Below are positions 57,403 to 64,000 of a DNA stretch of 64,000 nt, piece after piece. Source of the stretch: Cohnella fermenti (GTDB lineage: Bacteria > Bacillota > Bacilli > Paenibacillales > Paenibacillaceae); the NCBI RefSeq assembly GCF_004801405.1, contig NZ_SSOB01000016.1, positions 1 through 64,000 on the forward strand, written 5' to 3'. A program made the position numbers and the translations under genes. The stretch's first letter is position 1. The number at the start of each line of letters is the position of its first letter. The notes beneath the pieces were generated by a model that saw nothing but the letters and a program-made list of their open reading frames with translations, searched no databases and had not been told where the DNA came from.

Positions 57403-58274
57403 TTCGCAAAATCAAGATTTTCCTGGAAATGATCAAGTTCGAGCACACGATCTTCGCGCTTCCGTTCGCTTACGTAGGAACGATTCTGGGCGCCGTAACC
57501 GAGAATCACGCGTTGCCGAGCTGGGCGGAGTGCGGATGGATTCTGCTCGCGATGGTCGGCGCGAGAAGCGCCGCCATGGGCCTGAACCGCGTCATCGACC
57601 GATACATCGACGCCCGCAATCCCCGCACGGAGAAGAGAGCGATTCCTGCCGGCCTGCTGAAGGCGGGAGAGGTCGTTCTCTTTATCGTTATCTCCTTCGC
57701 GATTCTGTTCTGGGCGGCCTCGCAGCTTAGCAGCCTGGCGGTCAAGCTGCTTCCCGTCGCGGTATTCTTCACGGTCATCTACTCTTATACCAAACGATTC
57801 ACCTGGCTGTGCCACGTCGTGCTCGGCATTACCCTCGGGCTTGCTCCTCTCGGCGGCTGGGTCGCGGTGACGGGCACGATTACGCTTCCCGCGCTTGTGC
57901 TGTTCGCGACGGTCGCGCTGTGGACGGCCGGCTTCGATGTGATCTATTCCTGCCAGGACATCGAGATCGACCGCAAGGAAGGGCTGCATTCGATCCCGTC
58001 CCGCTTCGGCATCGCGGGCGCGCTGAAGATCGCCCGCGCCTTCCATCTGCTTACGATCGTCGGCTTCGTCGCCTTGCTGGCGCTGACCGACCTTAGCTGG
58101 TGGTACCTGATCGGGACGGTCATCTCGGCCGCCTTGCTCTTCTACGAGCATCGTCTTGTCACGCCGGAGGACCTCAGCAAGCTGCAGGCGGCGTTCTTCA
58201 CGATGAACGGGGTTCTGAGCTCGGTCGTGTTCGTCTTCACCTTCGTCGATCTCGTGCTGGTGAGGTCATGGTAA
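57399..58274 (+). CDS. mqnP: UbiA-family prenyltransferase, MqnP-like
   Basis: A 291-residue integral membrane prenyltransferase with eight to nine helices. The two Asp-rich motifs are NRVIDRYIDARNPRT (first) and YSCQDIEIDRKEG (second). Located next to ubiX and mqnA, it most likely prenylates the futalosine-pathway naphthoate (role of MqnP) with the heptaprenyl diphosphate made by HepS/T. The classical MenA is less likely, because MenA does not usually sit with mqnA. It overlaps ubiX by 7 bp. Confidence 0.88.
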   Translation: MIRKIKIFLEMIKFEHTIFALPFAYVGTILGAVTENHALPSWAECGWILLAMVGARSAAMGLNRVIDRYIDARNPRTEKRAIPAGLLKAGEVVLFIVISFAILFWAASQLSSLAVKLLPVAVFFTVIYSYTKRFTWLCHVVLGITLGLAPLGGWVAVTGTITLPALVLFATVALWTAGFDVIYSCQDIEIDRKEGLHSIPSRFGIAGALKIARAFHLLTIVGFVALLALTDLSWWYLIGTVISAALLFYEHRLVTPEDLSKLQAAFFTMNGVLSSVVFVFTFVDLVLVRSW

Positions 58275-58906
58275 GCTCGGGAAGCGTTGCCGCAGACCGG
58301 CCGCGGCGGTGGGTCGTCGGCTGGACCGGGGCGAGCGGAGCCGTCTACGGCGTCAAGCTGTGCAAGGAATTGCTCGCGGCCGGCATCGAGGTGCATCTGG
58401 TCGTCAGCGACGCCGGCTGGCGCGTGCTGAAGGAAGAGCTCGGCTGGGATGCGGCGAGAAGGAAGGAAGCGCTGGCCGAAGGGCTCGGGCTTGACGAGAG
58501 CTCGGCGCTGAAGTTTTACCCGTTCGGCGATATCGGAGCGGCCATCGCCAGCGGCTCGTTCCTGTGCGAAGGAATGGTTGTCGTCCCTTGTTCGATGGGG
58601 ACGCTGTCGGCCATCGCCCACGGCTCGGCGGACAATCTGCTGACCCGCTCGGCGGACGTGGCGCTGAAGGAAGGACGGCCGCTGCTGCTCGTTCCCCGCG
58701 AGACGCCGCTGCATGCAATCCATCTGGAGAACATGCTGAAGCTGGCGCGGCTCGGCGTCCGAATCGTTCCGGCGATGCCCGCGTTCTATCACGGGCCGCA
58801 GACGCTCGAGGACGCCGTCGACTTCGTCGTCGGCAAGGTGCTGGACGGCATGAATGTTCCTCACCGATTATTCAGAAGATGGGGAGAGACGCATGACAAC
58901 ATCTGA
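58268..58906 (+). CDS. ubiX: UbiX-family flavin prenyltransferase
   Basis: Makes prenylated FMN, the cofactor of UbiD-type decarboxylases. The 212-residue protein has the GWTGASGAVYGVKL FMN-binding start, the VVPCSMGTLSAIAHGSADNLLTRSADVALKE helix with catalytic Ser/Glu, and the RETPLHAIHLENMLKLARLG segment. In this setting it should serve a UbiD-like decarboxylase of the futalosine route, which is not in the window. The ATG at 58268 overlaps mqnP; GGTGAGG precedes it. Overlaps mqnA by 14 bp. Confidence 0.93.
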   Translation: MVSSGSVAADRPRRWVVGWTGASGAVYGVKLCKELLAAGIEVHLVVSDAGWRVLKEELGWDAARRKEALAEGLGLDESSALKFYPFGDIGAAIASGSFLCEGMVVVPCSMGTLSAIAHGSADNLLTRSADVALKEGRPLLLVPRETPLHAIHLENMLKLARLGVRIVPAMPAFYHGPQTLEDAVDFVVGKVLDGMNVPHRLFRRWGETHDNI

Positions 58907-59750
58907 GCATTCCCGTCTGATTCGAATCGGGAGAATCGATTACGCGAACGTATGGCCGGTGTTCCACGGCTTCGACGAGAAGAGGCTCGACTGCGAAGCC
59001 GAAGTCGTCTACGGAATGCCGGCCGAATTGAACCGCAAGCTGAGGGAAGGGGAGATCGACCTCGCGGCCATCTCCTCCTTCGCCTACGGGCTGAACGGTG
59101 AAGATTACCTGCTGCTGCCGAACCTGTCGGTCAGCGCGGACGGAGCCGTCAAGTCGCTGCTGCTCTTCCTGAAGTCTCCGCTTGAGAAGGTTCGCTTCGG
59201 CAAGATCATGATGTCGTCGACATCGGCGACGACAGTGAACCTGCTCAAGATCGTCATGGAGAAGTTCTATGGGGGCAAGCCCGTCTACGAAGCGGCCGAG
59301 CCGAACCTGGAGGCGATGCTCGAGACGGCGGACGCCGCGCTGCTCATCGGCGACCATGCGATTCGGGCCTCGTGGGAGAACCGGGGCTGCCAGGTGCTCG
59401 ACCTGGGCGAGATCTGGCGAACGTGGACGGGCCTTGGCATGACGTTCGCCGTCTGGGCCGTGCGCCGCGAAGCCGCAAGACGGCAGCCGGAGGCGGTCGC
59501 GTCGATCTATCGCGAGCTTCTCGCCTGCAAGCGGCGCAATCTGGCGGACCGCGAGCCGATCGTTCGCGAGGCGGTCCGCCGGATCGGAGGCACGTCCGAC
59601 TACTGGAACGGCTACTTCGACGGCTTAAGCCACGACTTCGGAAGCCGCGAGCAGGCCGGCTTGCAGTTGTACTTCCAATACGCAAGGGAACTGGGCTTGC
59701 TGGAAGGCCCGGTTCGCCTTGAGCAATGGCCCGAATCCGTTCACGCCTAG
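58893..59750 (+). CDS. mqnA: Chorismate dehydratase MqnA (futalosine pathway)
   Basis: Converts chorismate to 3-enolpyruvylbenzoate, the first step of the futalosine menaquinone route. The 285-residue protein belongs to the MqnA/MqnD periplasmic-binding-protein fold with IGRIDYANVWPVFHG at the start (typical of MqnA), the AISSFAYGLN substrate loop, SSTSATTVNLLK, and GDHAIRA. MqnD is the main alternative, but the YANVWP start and the UbiA/UbiX context favour MqnA. GGGGAGAG precedes the ATG. Chorismate is made by aroC a few genes downstream. Confidence 0.9.
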   Translation: MTTSEHSRLIRIGRIDYANVWPVFHGFDEKRLDCEAEVVYGMPAELNRKLREGEIDLAAISSFAYGLNGEDYLLLPNLSVSADGAVKSLLLFLKSPLEKVRFGKIMMSSTSATTVNLLKIVMEKFYGGKPVYEAAEPNLEAMLETADAALLIGDHAIRASWENRGCQVLDLGEIWRTWTGLGMTFAVWAVRREAARRQPEAVASIYRELLACKRRNLADREPIVREAVRRIGGTSDYWNGYFDGLSHDFGSREQAGLQLYFQYARELGLLEGPVRLEQWPESVHA

Positions 59751-59788
59751 CGCGTCAGCGCGTTATCCTAGCATCCGAAGGTGACTCT

Positions 59789-60763
59789 ATGAAACTAATC
59801 AAGCTATATGCATCCTTGAAGTCCGAGCTGCAAGCGATCGAAGATACGCTCGAGGCCAGCGTCTCTTCGGAGCTTAAACTGCTGGACGAATCGGCCAAGC
59901 ATCTGCTCAAGGCGGGGGGCAAGCGGCTTCGGCCCGTGTTCGTGCTGCTGGCGGGCAAGTTCGGCGAATACGATCTGGACAGACTCAAGAAGGTGGCGGT
60001 TCCGCTGGAGCTGATCCATATGGCCTCGCTTGTCCACGACGACGTTATCGACGACGCGGACGTAAGGCGCGGCCAACCGACCGTGAAGGCGAAGTGGGAC
60101 AACCGGATCGCCATGTTCACGGGGGACTACATACACGGCAAAGCGCTTGTCGTCGCCGGCCAGTTGGAGGATCCGCGCATCCACCGCATTCTGTCCGGGG
60201 CCATCGTGCAGATGTGCATCGGCGAAATGGAGCAGATCCGCGACTTCTTCAACACGGAGCAGAGCACGCGCAACTACCTGCTGCGCATTCGCCGCAAGAC
60301 GGCGCTCCTCATCGCGATAAGCTGCCAGCTCGGCGCGATCGCCGCCGGGGCTCCGGACCGGGTAAGCGCGGCGCTGTACCGGTTCGGCTATCAGGTCGGC
60401 ATGGCGTTCCAGATTACCGACGACCTGCTTGATCTGTGCGGCACGGAGAAGGCGATCGGCAAGCCGCCGGGAAGCGATCTGCGCCAGGGCAATATTACGC
60501 TGCCGGTGCTGTTCGCGCTACGCGAGGCGGGGCTGCGGGAGCCGCTGCTGAAGGAGATCGCCCTTATCCGCGGAGCGGATGGAGAGGGCGATTCCGCGGC
60601 GGCGGTGAAGCTTGTTCGCTCGAGCGAAGGCATCGCGGCGGCGGAGAAGCTGGCGGACCGCTACATCGCCAAGGCGCTTGCCGAGCTCGACAAGCTGCCG
60701 AATATCCCGGCGCGGAAGAATCTGGGCGAGATCGCCAAGTTTGTGGCGCAGAGAAGCTATTGA
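59789..60763 (+). CDS. hepT: Heptaprenyl diphosphate synthase component 2
   Basis: The catalytic polyprenyl synthase subunit, 324 residues, which extends farnesyl diphosphate with isopentenyl diphosphate. Both Asp-rich motifs are present: LVHDDVIDDAD (Asp84-85, 88-89) and ITDDLLDLCG. The GGKRLRP isopentenyl-PP loop is at 43-49. It works with HepS, encoded 3.1 kb upstream in the same probable operon. The ATG at 59789 has GAAGGTGA; the upstream in-frame start lacks a site. Confidence 0.96.
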   Translation: MKLIKLYASLKSELQAIEDTLEASVSSELKLLDESAKHLLKAGGKRLRPVFVLLAGKFGEYDLDRLKKVAVPLELIHMASLVHDDVIDDADVRRGQPTVKAKWDNRIAMFTGDYIHGKALVVAGQLEDPRIHRILSGAIVQMCIGEMEQIRDFFNTEQSTRNYLLRIRRKTALLIAISCQLGAIAAGAPDRVSAALYRFGYQVGMAFQITDDLLDLCGTEKAIGKPPGSDLRQGNITLPVLFALREAGLREPLLKEIALIRGADGEGDSAAAVKLVRSSEGIAAAEKLADRYIAKALAELDKLPNIPARKNLGEIAKFVAQRSY

Positions 60764-60808
60764 TTATGGTAAGATAACATCATTACGGGAATAAAAGGAG
60801 GTCTTGGA

Positions 60809-61252
60809 ATGGAACGGACATATTTGATGGTCAAGCCGGACGGGGTTCAGCGCGGGCTGATCGGGGAGATCGTCGGCCGCCTCGAACGCAAAGGGCTTAC
60901 TCTCGTCGGCGCGAAGCTCATGCAGGTGACGGGTGAGCAAGCGGCGCGCCATTATGCGGAGCATGCGGGCAAGGACTTCTACGACCTCCTGCTGTCGTTC
61001 ATCACTTCCGGTCCCGTATTCGCGATGGTGTGGCAAGGCGACCAAGCGGTAGCGGCCGCCAGACAGCTTATCGGCAAGACGAACGGACTCGAAGCCGCGC
61101 CGGGCACCATTCGCGGCGACTACACGCTGCATACGCGCTACAACTTGATCCACGGCTCCGATTCGGTCGCGAGCGCCGAACGGGAGATCGGGATTTTTTT
61201 CCAACCATCGGAATTGGTCTCCTACGAGAAGCTGATTCAGGCGTGGATCTAA
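60809..61252 (+). CDS. ndk: Nucleoside diphosphate kinase
   Basis: Equilibrates nucleoside tri- and diphosphates through a phosphohistidine. The 147-residue protein has the catalytic His115 in NLIHGSDS and the family start [28 protein letters not shown] precedes the ATG. It lies between hepT and cheR, as in B. subtilis. A weakly T-rich region but no hairpin terminator separates it from hepT. Confidence 0.98.
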   Translation: MERTYLMVKPDGVQRGLIGEIVGRLERKGLTLVGAKLMQVTGEQAARHYAEHAGKDFYDLLLSFITSGPVFAMVWQGDQAVAAARQLIGKTNGLEAAPGTIRGDYTLHTRYNLIHGSDSVASAEREIGIFFQPSELVSYEKLIQAWI

Positions 61253-61289
61253 ATCATAAGGCGAGGCAACATGGGGGAGTGGGCCGGGG

Positions 61290-62105
61290 ATGACGGAGCT
61301 CGGGTTTAACTACGCGGCGGGACGTTCGGAGGACGAGGATTTCGCCAGATTCGTTGCGGACATCAAGCGAACGACGGCCATCGATCTGTCCCAATACAAA
61401 GAGACGCAGATGCGGCGGCGGCTGACGACGCTGCGGACGAAGCACGGATTCCCGAGCTTCGCGAAGTACTTCGAGGCGATGTCGGCGGAACCGCGGCTGA
61501 AGAACGAATTCCTCGATCGGATGACGATCAACGTATCCGAATTCTGGCGCAATCCGAACCGCTGGCAACTGCTGATGGACAAGTTCTTCCCGCTGATGAT
61601 CAAGCAGACTCCTTCGCTTAACGTGTGGAGCGCCGCTTGCTCGACGGGGGAAGAGCCGTATACGATCGCGATGATTCTGGACAAGCTGGGCGTCCTGCCC
61701 TCGTCCAAGATTCTGGCGACGGACATCGACGACGGCGTGCTGGCGAAGGCGAAGATCGGCTCCTATCTGGAGAGGTCGCTGCGCGATGTTCCGCGAAGCT
61801 TCCGGCAAGACTACTTCGCGGAGCAGGACGGCGCGTTCCTCGTGTCGGAGAAGCTGAAGCGGGCGATTCGGTTCCAGAAGCAGAACCTTCTGGTCGACCC
61901 GTTCGCGGACAAGTTCGACCTGATTGTGTGCCGGAATGTGATGATCTACTTCACGGAGGACGCGAAGCATCTGCTGTACGGCAAGTTCGCGAAGGCGCTG
62001 AAGCCGGGCGGCCTGCTGTTCGTCGGCAGCACCGAGCAGATCTTCTCTCCGGGACAATACGGACTTGAGACGGCGGATACTTTTTTCTATCGGCGAACGG
62101 TATGA
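61290..62105 (+). CDS. cheR: Chemotaxis protein methyltransferase CheR
   Basis: Methylates glutamates of methyl-accepting chemotaxis proteins with S-adenosylmethionine. The 271-residue protein has an N-terminal all-helical domain (about 1-75, DLSQYKETQMRRRL) and a SAM-binding domain with VWSAACSTGEEPYTIAM, ILATDIDDGVLAKAK, and FDLIVCRNVMIYF. GGGCCGGGG-type spacing before the ATG is weak. The ndk-cheR-aroC order matches B. subtilis; no other chemotaxis gene is near. Confidence 0.96.
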   Translation: MTELGFNYAAGRSEDEDFARFVADIKRTTAIDLSQYKETQMRRRLTTLRTKHGFPSFAKYFEAMSAEPRLKNEFLDRMTINVSEFWRNPNRWQLLMDKFFPLMIKQTPSLNVWSAACSTGEEPYTIAMILDKLGVLPSSKILATDIDDGVLAKAKIGSYLERSLRDVPRSFRQDYFAEQDGAFLVSEKLKRAIRFQKQNLLVDPFADKFDLIVCRNVMIYFTEDAKHLLYGKFAKALKPGGLLFVGSTEQIFSPGQYGLETADTFFYRRTV

Positions 62106-62159
62106 GATTCGCATGGCGGCGCGATACTAGACCTATCGATTCCATAGCGGAGGATCTTT

Positions 62160-62321
62160 ATGGACAAGCGCAAAGTGGTTGCCGCATACCGGCGCGGGTT
62201 GATCTCGACCCGGGAATGCGCGCAGATCCTGGGTCTCGACAACGTCGATCTGCTGCTCTTCGTACGCGATGCGGCGATCGATTCCAAGCCGGCTGCAAGG
62301 CAACAGTCCGTCAGAAGCTGA
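62160..62321 (+). CDS. Small helix-turn-helix-like protein, 53 aa
   Basis: A 53-codon gene between cheR and aroC. The product (VVAAYRRGLISTRECAQILGLDNVDLLLFVRDAA) reads like a short helix-turn-helix, similar to small regulators of ambiguous role. CGGAGG lies 7 nt before the ATG. Its last codons and stop are part of a terminator hairpin. Whether it is conserved in relatives is the key unknown. Confidence 0.65.
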   Translation: MDKRKVVAAYRRGLISTRECAQILGLDNVDLLLFVRDAAIDSKPAARQQSVRS

Positions 62322-62337
62322 CGGGCTGTTTTCTTGT
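62303..62337 (+). terminator. Terminator overlapping the end of the small gene
   Basis: ACAGTCCGTCAG (62303-62314) pairs with CTGACGGGCTGT (62318-62329), one G-T pair, loop AAG, tail TTTCTTG. The stop codon of the 53-codon gene is in the 3' arm. Confidence 0.75.
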
Positions 62338-62363
62338 CAAAGTCATCGAGGCTGAGCTATAAT
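62334..62363 (+). promoter_or_regulatory. Candidate promoter of aroC
   Basis: TTGTCA (62334-62339) and TATAAT (62358-62363) are spaced 18 bp; the -35 overlaps the preceding terminator tail. Confidence 0.65.
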
Positions 62364-62428
62364 GAGCAAAGACGTTATCGGGTTGAAGCATTAAAGCGTC
62401 CTGGAACGAGACAAGGGAGGACCATCAG

Positions 62429-63598
62429 TTGAGCTTACGTTACTTAACGGCCGGGGAGACCCATGGCCCACAGCTTACCGCTATTATCGAAGGATTGCCT
62501 AGCAATCTCGAACTTGACTTCGAGGCATTGAACTTCCAACTGCTGCGCCGCCAGAAGGGCCACGGCCGCGGCCGCCGCATGCAGATCGAGAAGGATACGG
62601 CACAGATTCTCGGAGGCGTCCGTCACGGCCGCACGACCGGGGCTCCCGTCGCGCTCGTCGTGGCGAACAACGACTGGAAGCATTGGACGTCGGTCATGAA
62701 CATCGAGCCGATCGAAGGCAGCGACGAGACGAAGCGCCGGATTCACCGGCCCCGTCCGGGCCACGCGGACCTGAACGGCGGAATCAAGTACAACCATAAG
62801 GACCTGCGCAACGTGCTCGAGCGCTCGAGCGCCCGCGAGACGGCGGCGAGAGTCGCGGTCGGCGCGGTGGCGAGGCAATTGCTCGCCGCGTTCGGCATTC
62901 GCGTCGCCGGCCACGTCGTCAAGATCGGCGGCATCAAGGCGCCGGCGCCGAATCTGCCGATCGACGAGCTGATCGCCCGTACGGAGGAATCTCCGGTGCG
63001 CGTCACCGATCCGGAGACGGAAGCGGCGATGACGGCGCTGATCGACCAGACGAAGGCCGACGGCGATTCGATCGGCGGCGTCGTCGAGTGCATCGTGACC
63101 GGCCTGCCGATCGGCCTCGGCAGCCACGTGCAATGGGACCGCAAGCTGGACGGACGCATCGCGCAAGCGGTCGTCTCGATCAACGCGTTCAAGGGCGTCG
63201 AATTCGGCATCGGCTTCGAAGCGGCCGATCTTCCGGGCTCGCAGGTGCACGACGAGATTCTGTACACGCCGGAGAAGGGCTACCACCGCGCAAGCAACCG
63301 GCTCGGCGGCTTCGAGGGCGGCATGACGAACGGCGAGCCGATCATCGTGCGCGGCGTCATGAAGCCGATCCCGACGCTCTATAAGCCGCTTCGCAGCGTC
63401 GATATCGATACGAGGGAAGAGTTCACGGCCCAAGTCGAGCGTTCGGACGCCTGCGCCGTTCCCGCGGCGAGCGTCGTCATGGAGAGCGTTGTCGCCTGGG
63501 AGGTCGCGAAGGCGTTCCTCGAGAAGTTCGGCGGCGACTCCATCGAGGAGATTCGCCGGAACTACGACAACTACTTGAGACAGGCGGCGGAATACTGA
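62429..63598 (+). CDS. aroC: Chorismate synthase
   Basis: Forms chorismate from 5-enolpyruvylshikimate-3-phosphate with reduced FMN as catalyst. The 389-residue protein carries the three family signatures: [16 protein letters not shown], the [14 protein letters not shown] region with [21 protein letters not shown], and [29 protein letters not shown]. The start is TTG with AGGGAGGACC. It overlaps aroB (TGATG). In B. subtilis the gene is named aroF; it feeds folate, aromatic amino acids and, here, MqnA. Confidence 0.97.
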   Translation: MSLRYLTAGETHGPQLTAIIEGLPSNLELDFEALNFQLLRRQKGHGRGRRMQIEKDTAQILGGVRHGRTTGAPVALVVANNDWKHWTSVMNIEPIEGSDETKRRIHRPRPGHADLNGGIKYNHKDLRNVLERSSARETAARVAVGAVARQLLAAFGIRVAGHVVKIGGIKAPAPNLPIDELIARTEESPVRVTDPETEAAMTALIDQTKADGDSIGGVVECIVTGLPIGLGSHVQWDRKLDGRIAQAVVSINAFKGVEFGIGFEAADLPGSQVHDEILYTPEKGYHRASNRLGGFEGGMTNGEPIIVRGVMKPIPTLYKPLRSVDIDTREEFTAQVERSDACAVPAASVVMESVVAWEVAKAFLEKFGGDSIEEIRRNYDNYLRQAAEY

Positions 63599-64000
63599 TG
63601 GCGGATTCCACTAAGCGGAGAGAACTGCAGGTCGATCTCGGCGAGAGATCCTATCCGATTCTCATCGGACCCGGGCTGCTTGCGGAGGCGGGGAACCTGT
63701 TCCGCGAGAAGGGCTTCCCGCTGAAGGCGCCGATCCTGCTCGTCGCCGATGCGGCGGTGGAAGCGCGGTACGCGCCGACGCTCGAGGCATCGCTGCGGCA
63801 AGCGGGCTACACGGTAACGAGAGCGGTTGTCCCGTCGGGAGAGCAGTCGAAGTCGCTCGAGATGTTCGACGAATTGATTACGGCTGCGCTCGAAGCGGGC
63901 CTTGACCGCAAGTCGACGGTCATCGCGCTCGGAGGCGGCGTTGTCGGCGATCTCGCCGGCTTCGTCGCCGCCTCGTACATGCGCGGCGTCCGCTTCGTGC
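63598..64000 (+). CDS. aroB: 3-dehydroquinate synthase, N-terminal part (runs off the window)
   Basis: The reading frame starts at the ATG overlapping the aroC stop and stays open to the window end (134 codons shown; full family length about 360). The visible part has the NAD-binding start (SYPILIGPGLLAEAG, LLVADAAV), VPSGEQSKSLEMF, and the glycine-rich ALGGGVVGDLAGFVAASYMRG. It catalyses the second step of the shikimate pathway. aroC-aroB order matches B. subtilis (aroF-aroB). Confidence 0.95.
   Translation, partial: MADSTKRRELQVDLGERSYPILIGPGLLAEAGNLFREKGFPLKAPILLVADAAVEARYAPTLEASLRQAGYTVTRAVVPSGEQSKSLEMFDELITAALEAGLDRKSTVIALGGGVVGDLAGFVAASYMRGVRFV

Overview
The window is a 64 kb stretch of vertically inherited core chromosome from a GC-rich, endospore-forming Firmicute of the Paenibacillaceae (Cohnella/Paenibacillus type; this assignment is inference). 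The evidence is a dense set of Bacillus-type sporulation genes (dacF-spoIIAA-spoIIAB-sigF, spoVAA/AB/AF, ytfI-ytfJ, dacB-spmA-spmB, ypeB, spoVIF, spoIVA). Gene order closely follows the B. subtilis segment running from spoIIA through rib, scp, res, cmk, der, gpsA, spoIVA, hbs, gerC and aro. Nearly all genes are on the + strand. The exceptions are a small gene at 144-392, serA, a membrane-anchored hypothetical and a polysaccharide deacetylase.

Layout. 1-9.2 kb: dacF, the spoIIA operon, a reduced spoVA operon (AA, AB, AF only), lysA and ppiB. 9.2-10.9 kb: a gene-free, repeat-rich interval followed by the riboflavin promoter and FMN riboswitch. 10.9-14.8 kb: ribD-ribE-ribBA-ribH. 14.8-20.9 kb: scpA-scpB, ytfI-ytfJ, dacB-spmA-spmB, rluB. 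21.1-28.1 kb: resABCDE and an MFS transporter. 28.1-33.1 kb: a second repeat cluster, serA, a CPBP protease, a polysaccharide deacetylase and small genes. 33.3-42.7 kb: mecA, prsW, a small Cys-rich protein, ypeB, a PilZ protein, cmk, plsC, an S1-domain protein, and YphA/YIEGIA/YIEGIA-cap. 42.8-49.7 kb: der, plsY, gpsA, spoVIF, a DUF2768 protein, two ferredoxins, a lipoprotein and spoIVA. 49.7-54 kb: a third repeat cluster and a sugar ABC transporter. 54-64 kb: hbs, tRNA-Pro(GGG), mtrB, hepS-menG-mqnP-ubiX-mqnA-hepT-ndk-cheR, and aroC-aroB (aroB is cut by the window end).

Promoter-like sequences matching compartment-specific sporulation sigma factors lie where the B. subtilis programme predicts: sigma-H before spoIIAA, sigma-F before dacF, sigma-F/G before ytfI, sigma-G before spoVAA and ypeB, sigma-K before spoVIF and sigma-E before spoIVA. 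Many vegetative promoters carry an extended -10 (TGn-TATAAT).

The most unusual feature is a family of 16-bp half-palindromic elements (consensus ATGYKA-AAAA-TNRCAT). They recur at a strict 50-52 bp spacing in three separate intergenic regions (about 9.3-10.0 kb, 28.1-28.3 kb and 49.8-50.0 kb), and I do not recognise them as any described element. Other points of interest: SpoVAF has a charged N-terminal extension of about 225 residues built partly from 30-bp tandem repeats; futalosine-pathway genes are inserted between hepS-menG and hepT; and sleB, folE and spoVAC/AD/AE are missing from their usual positions.
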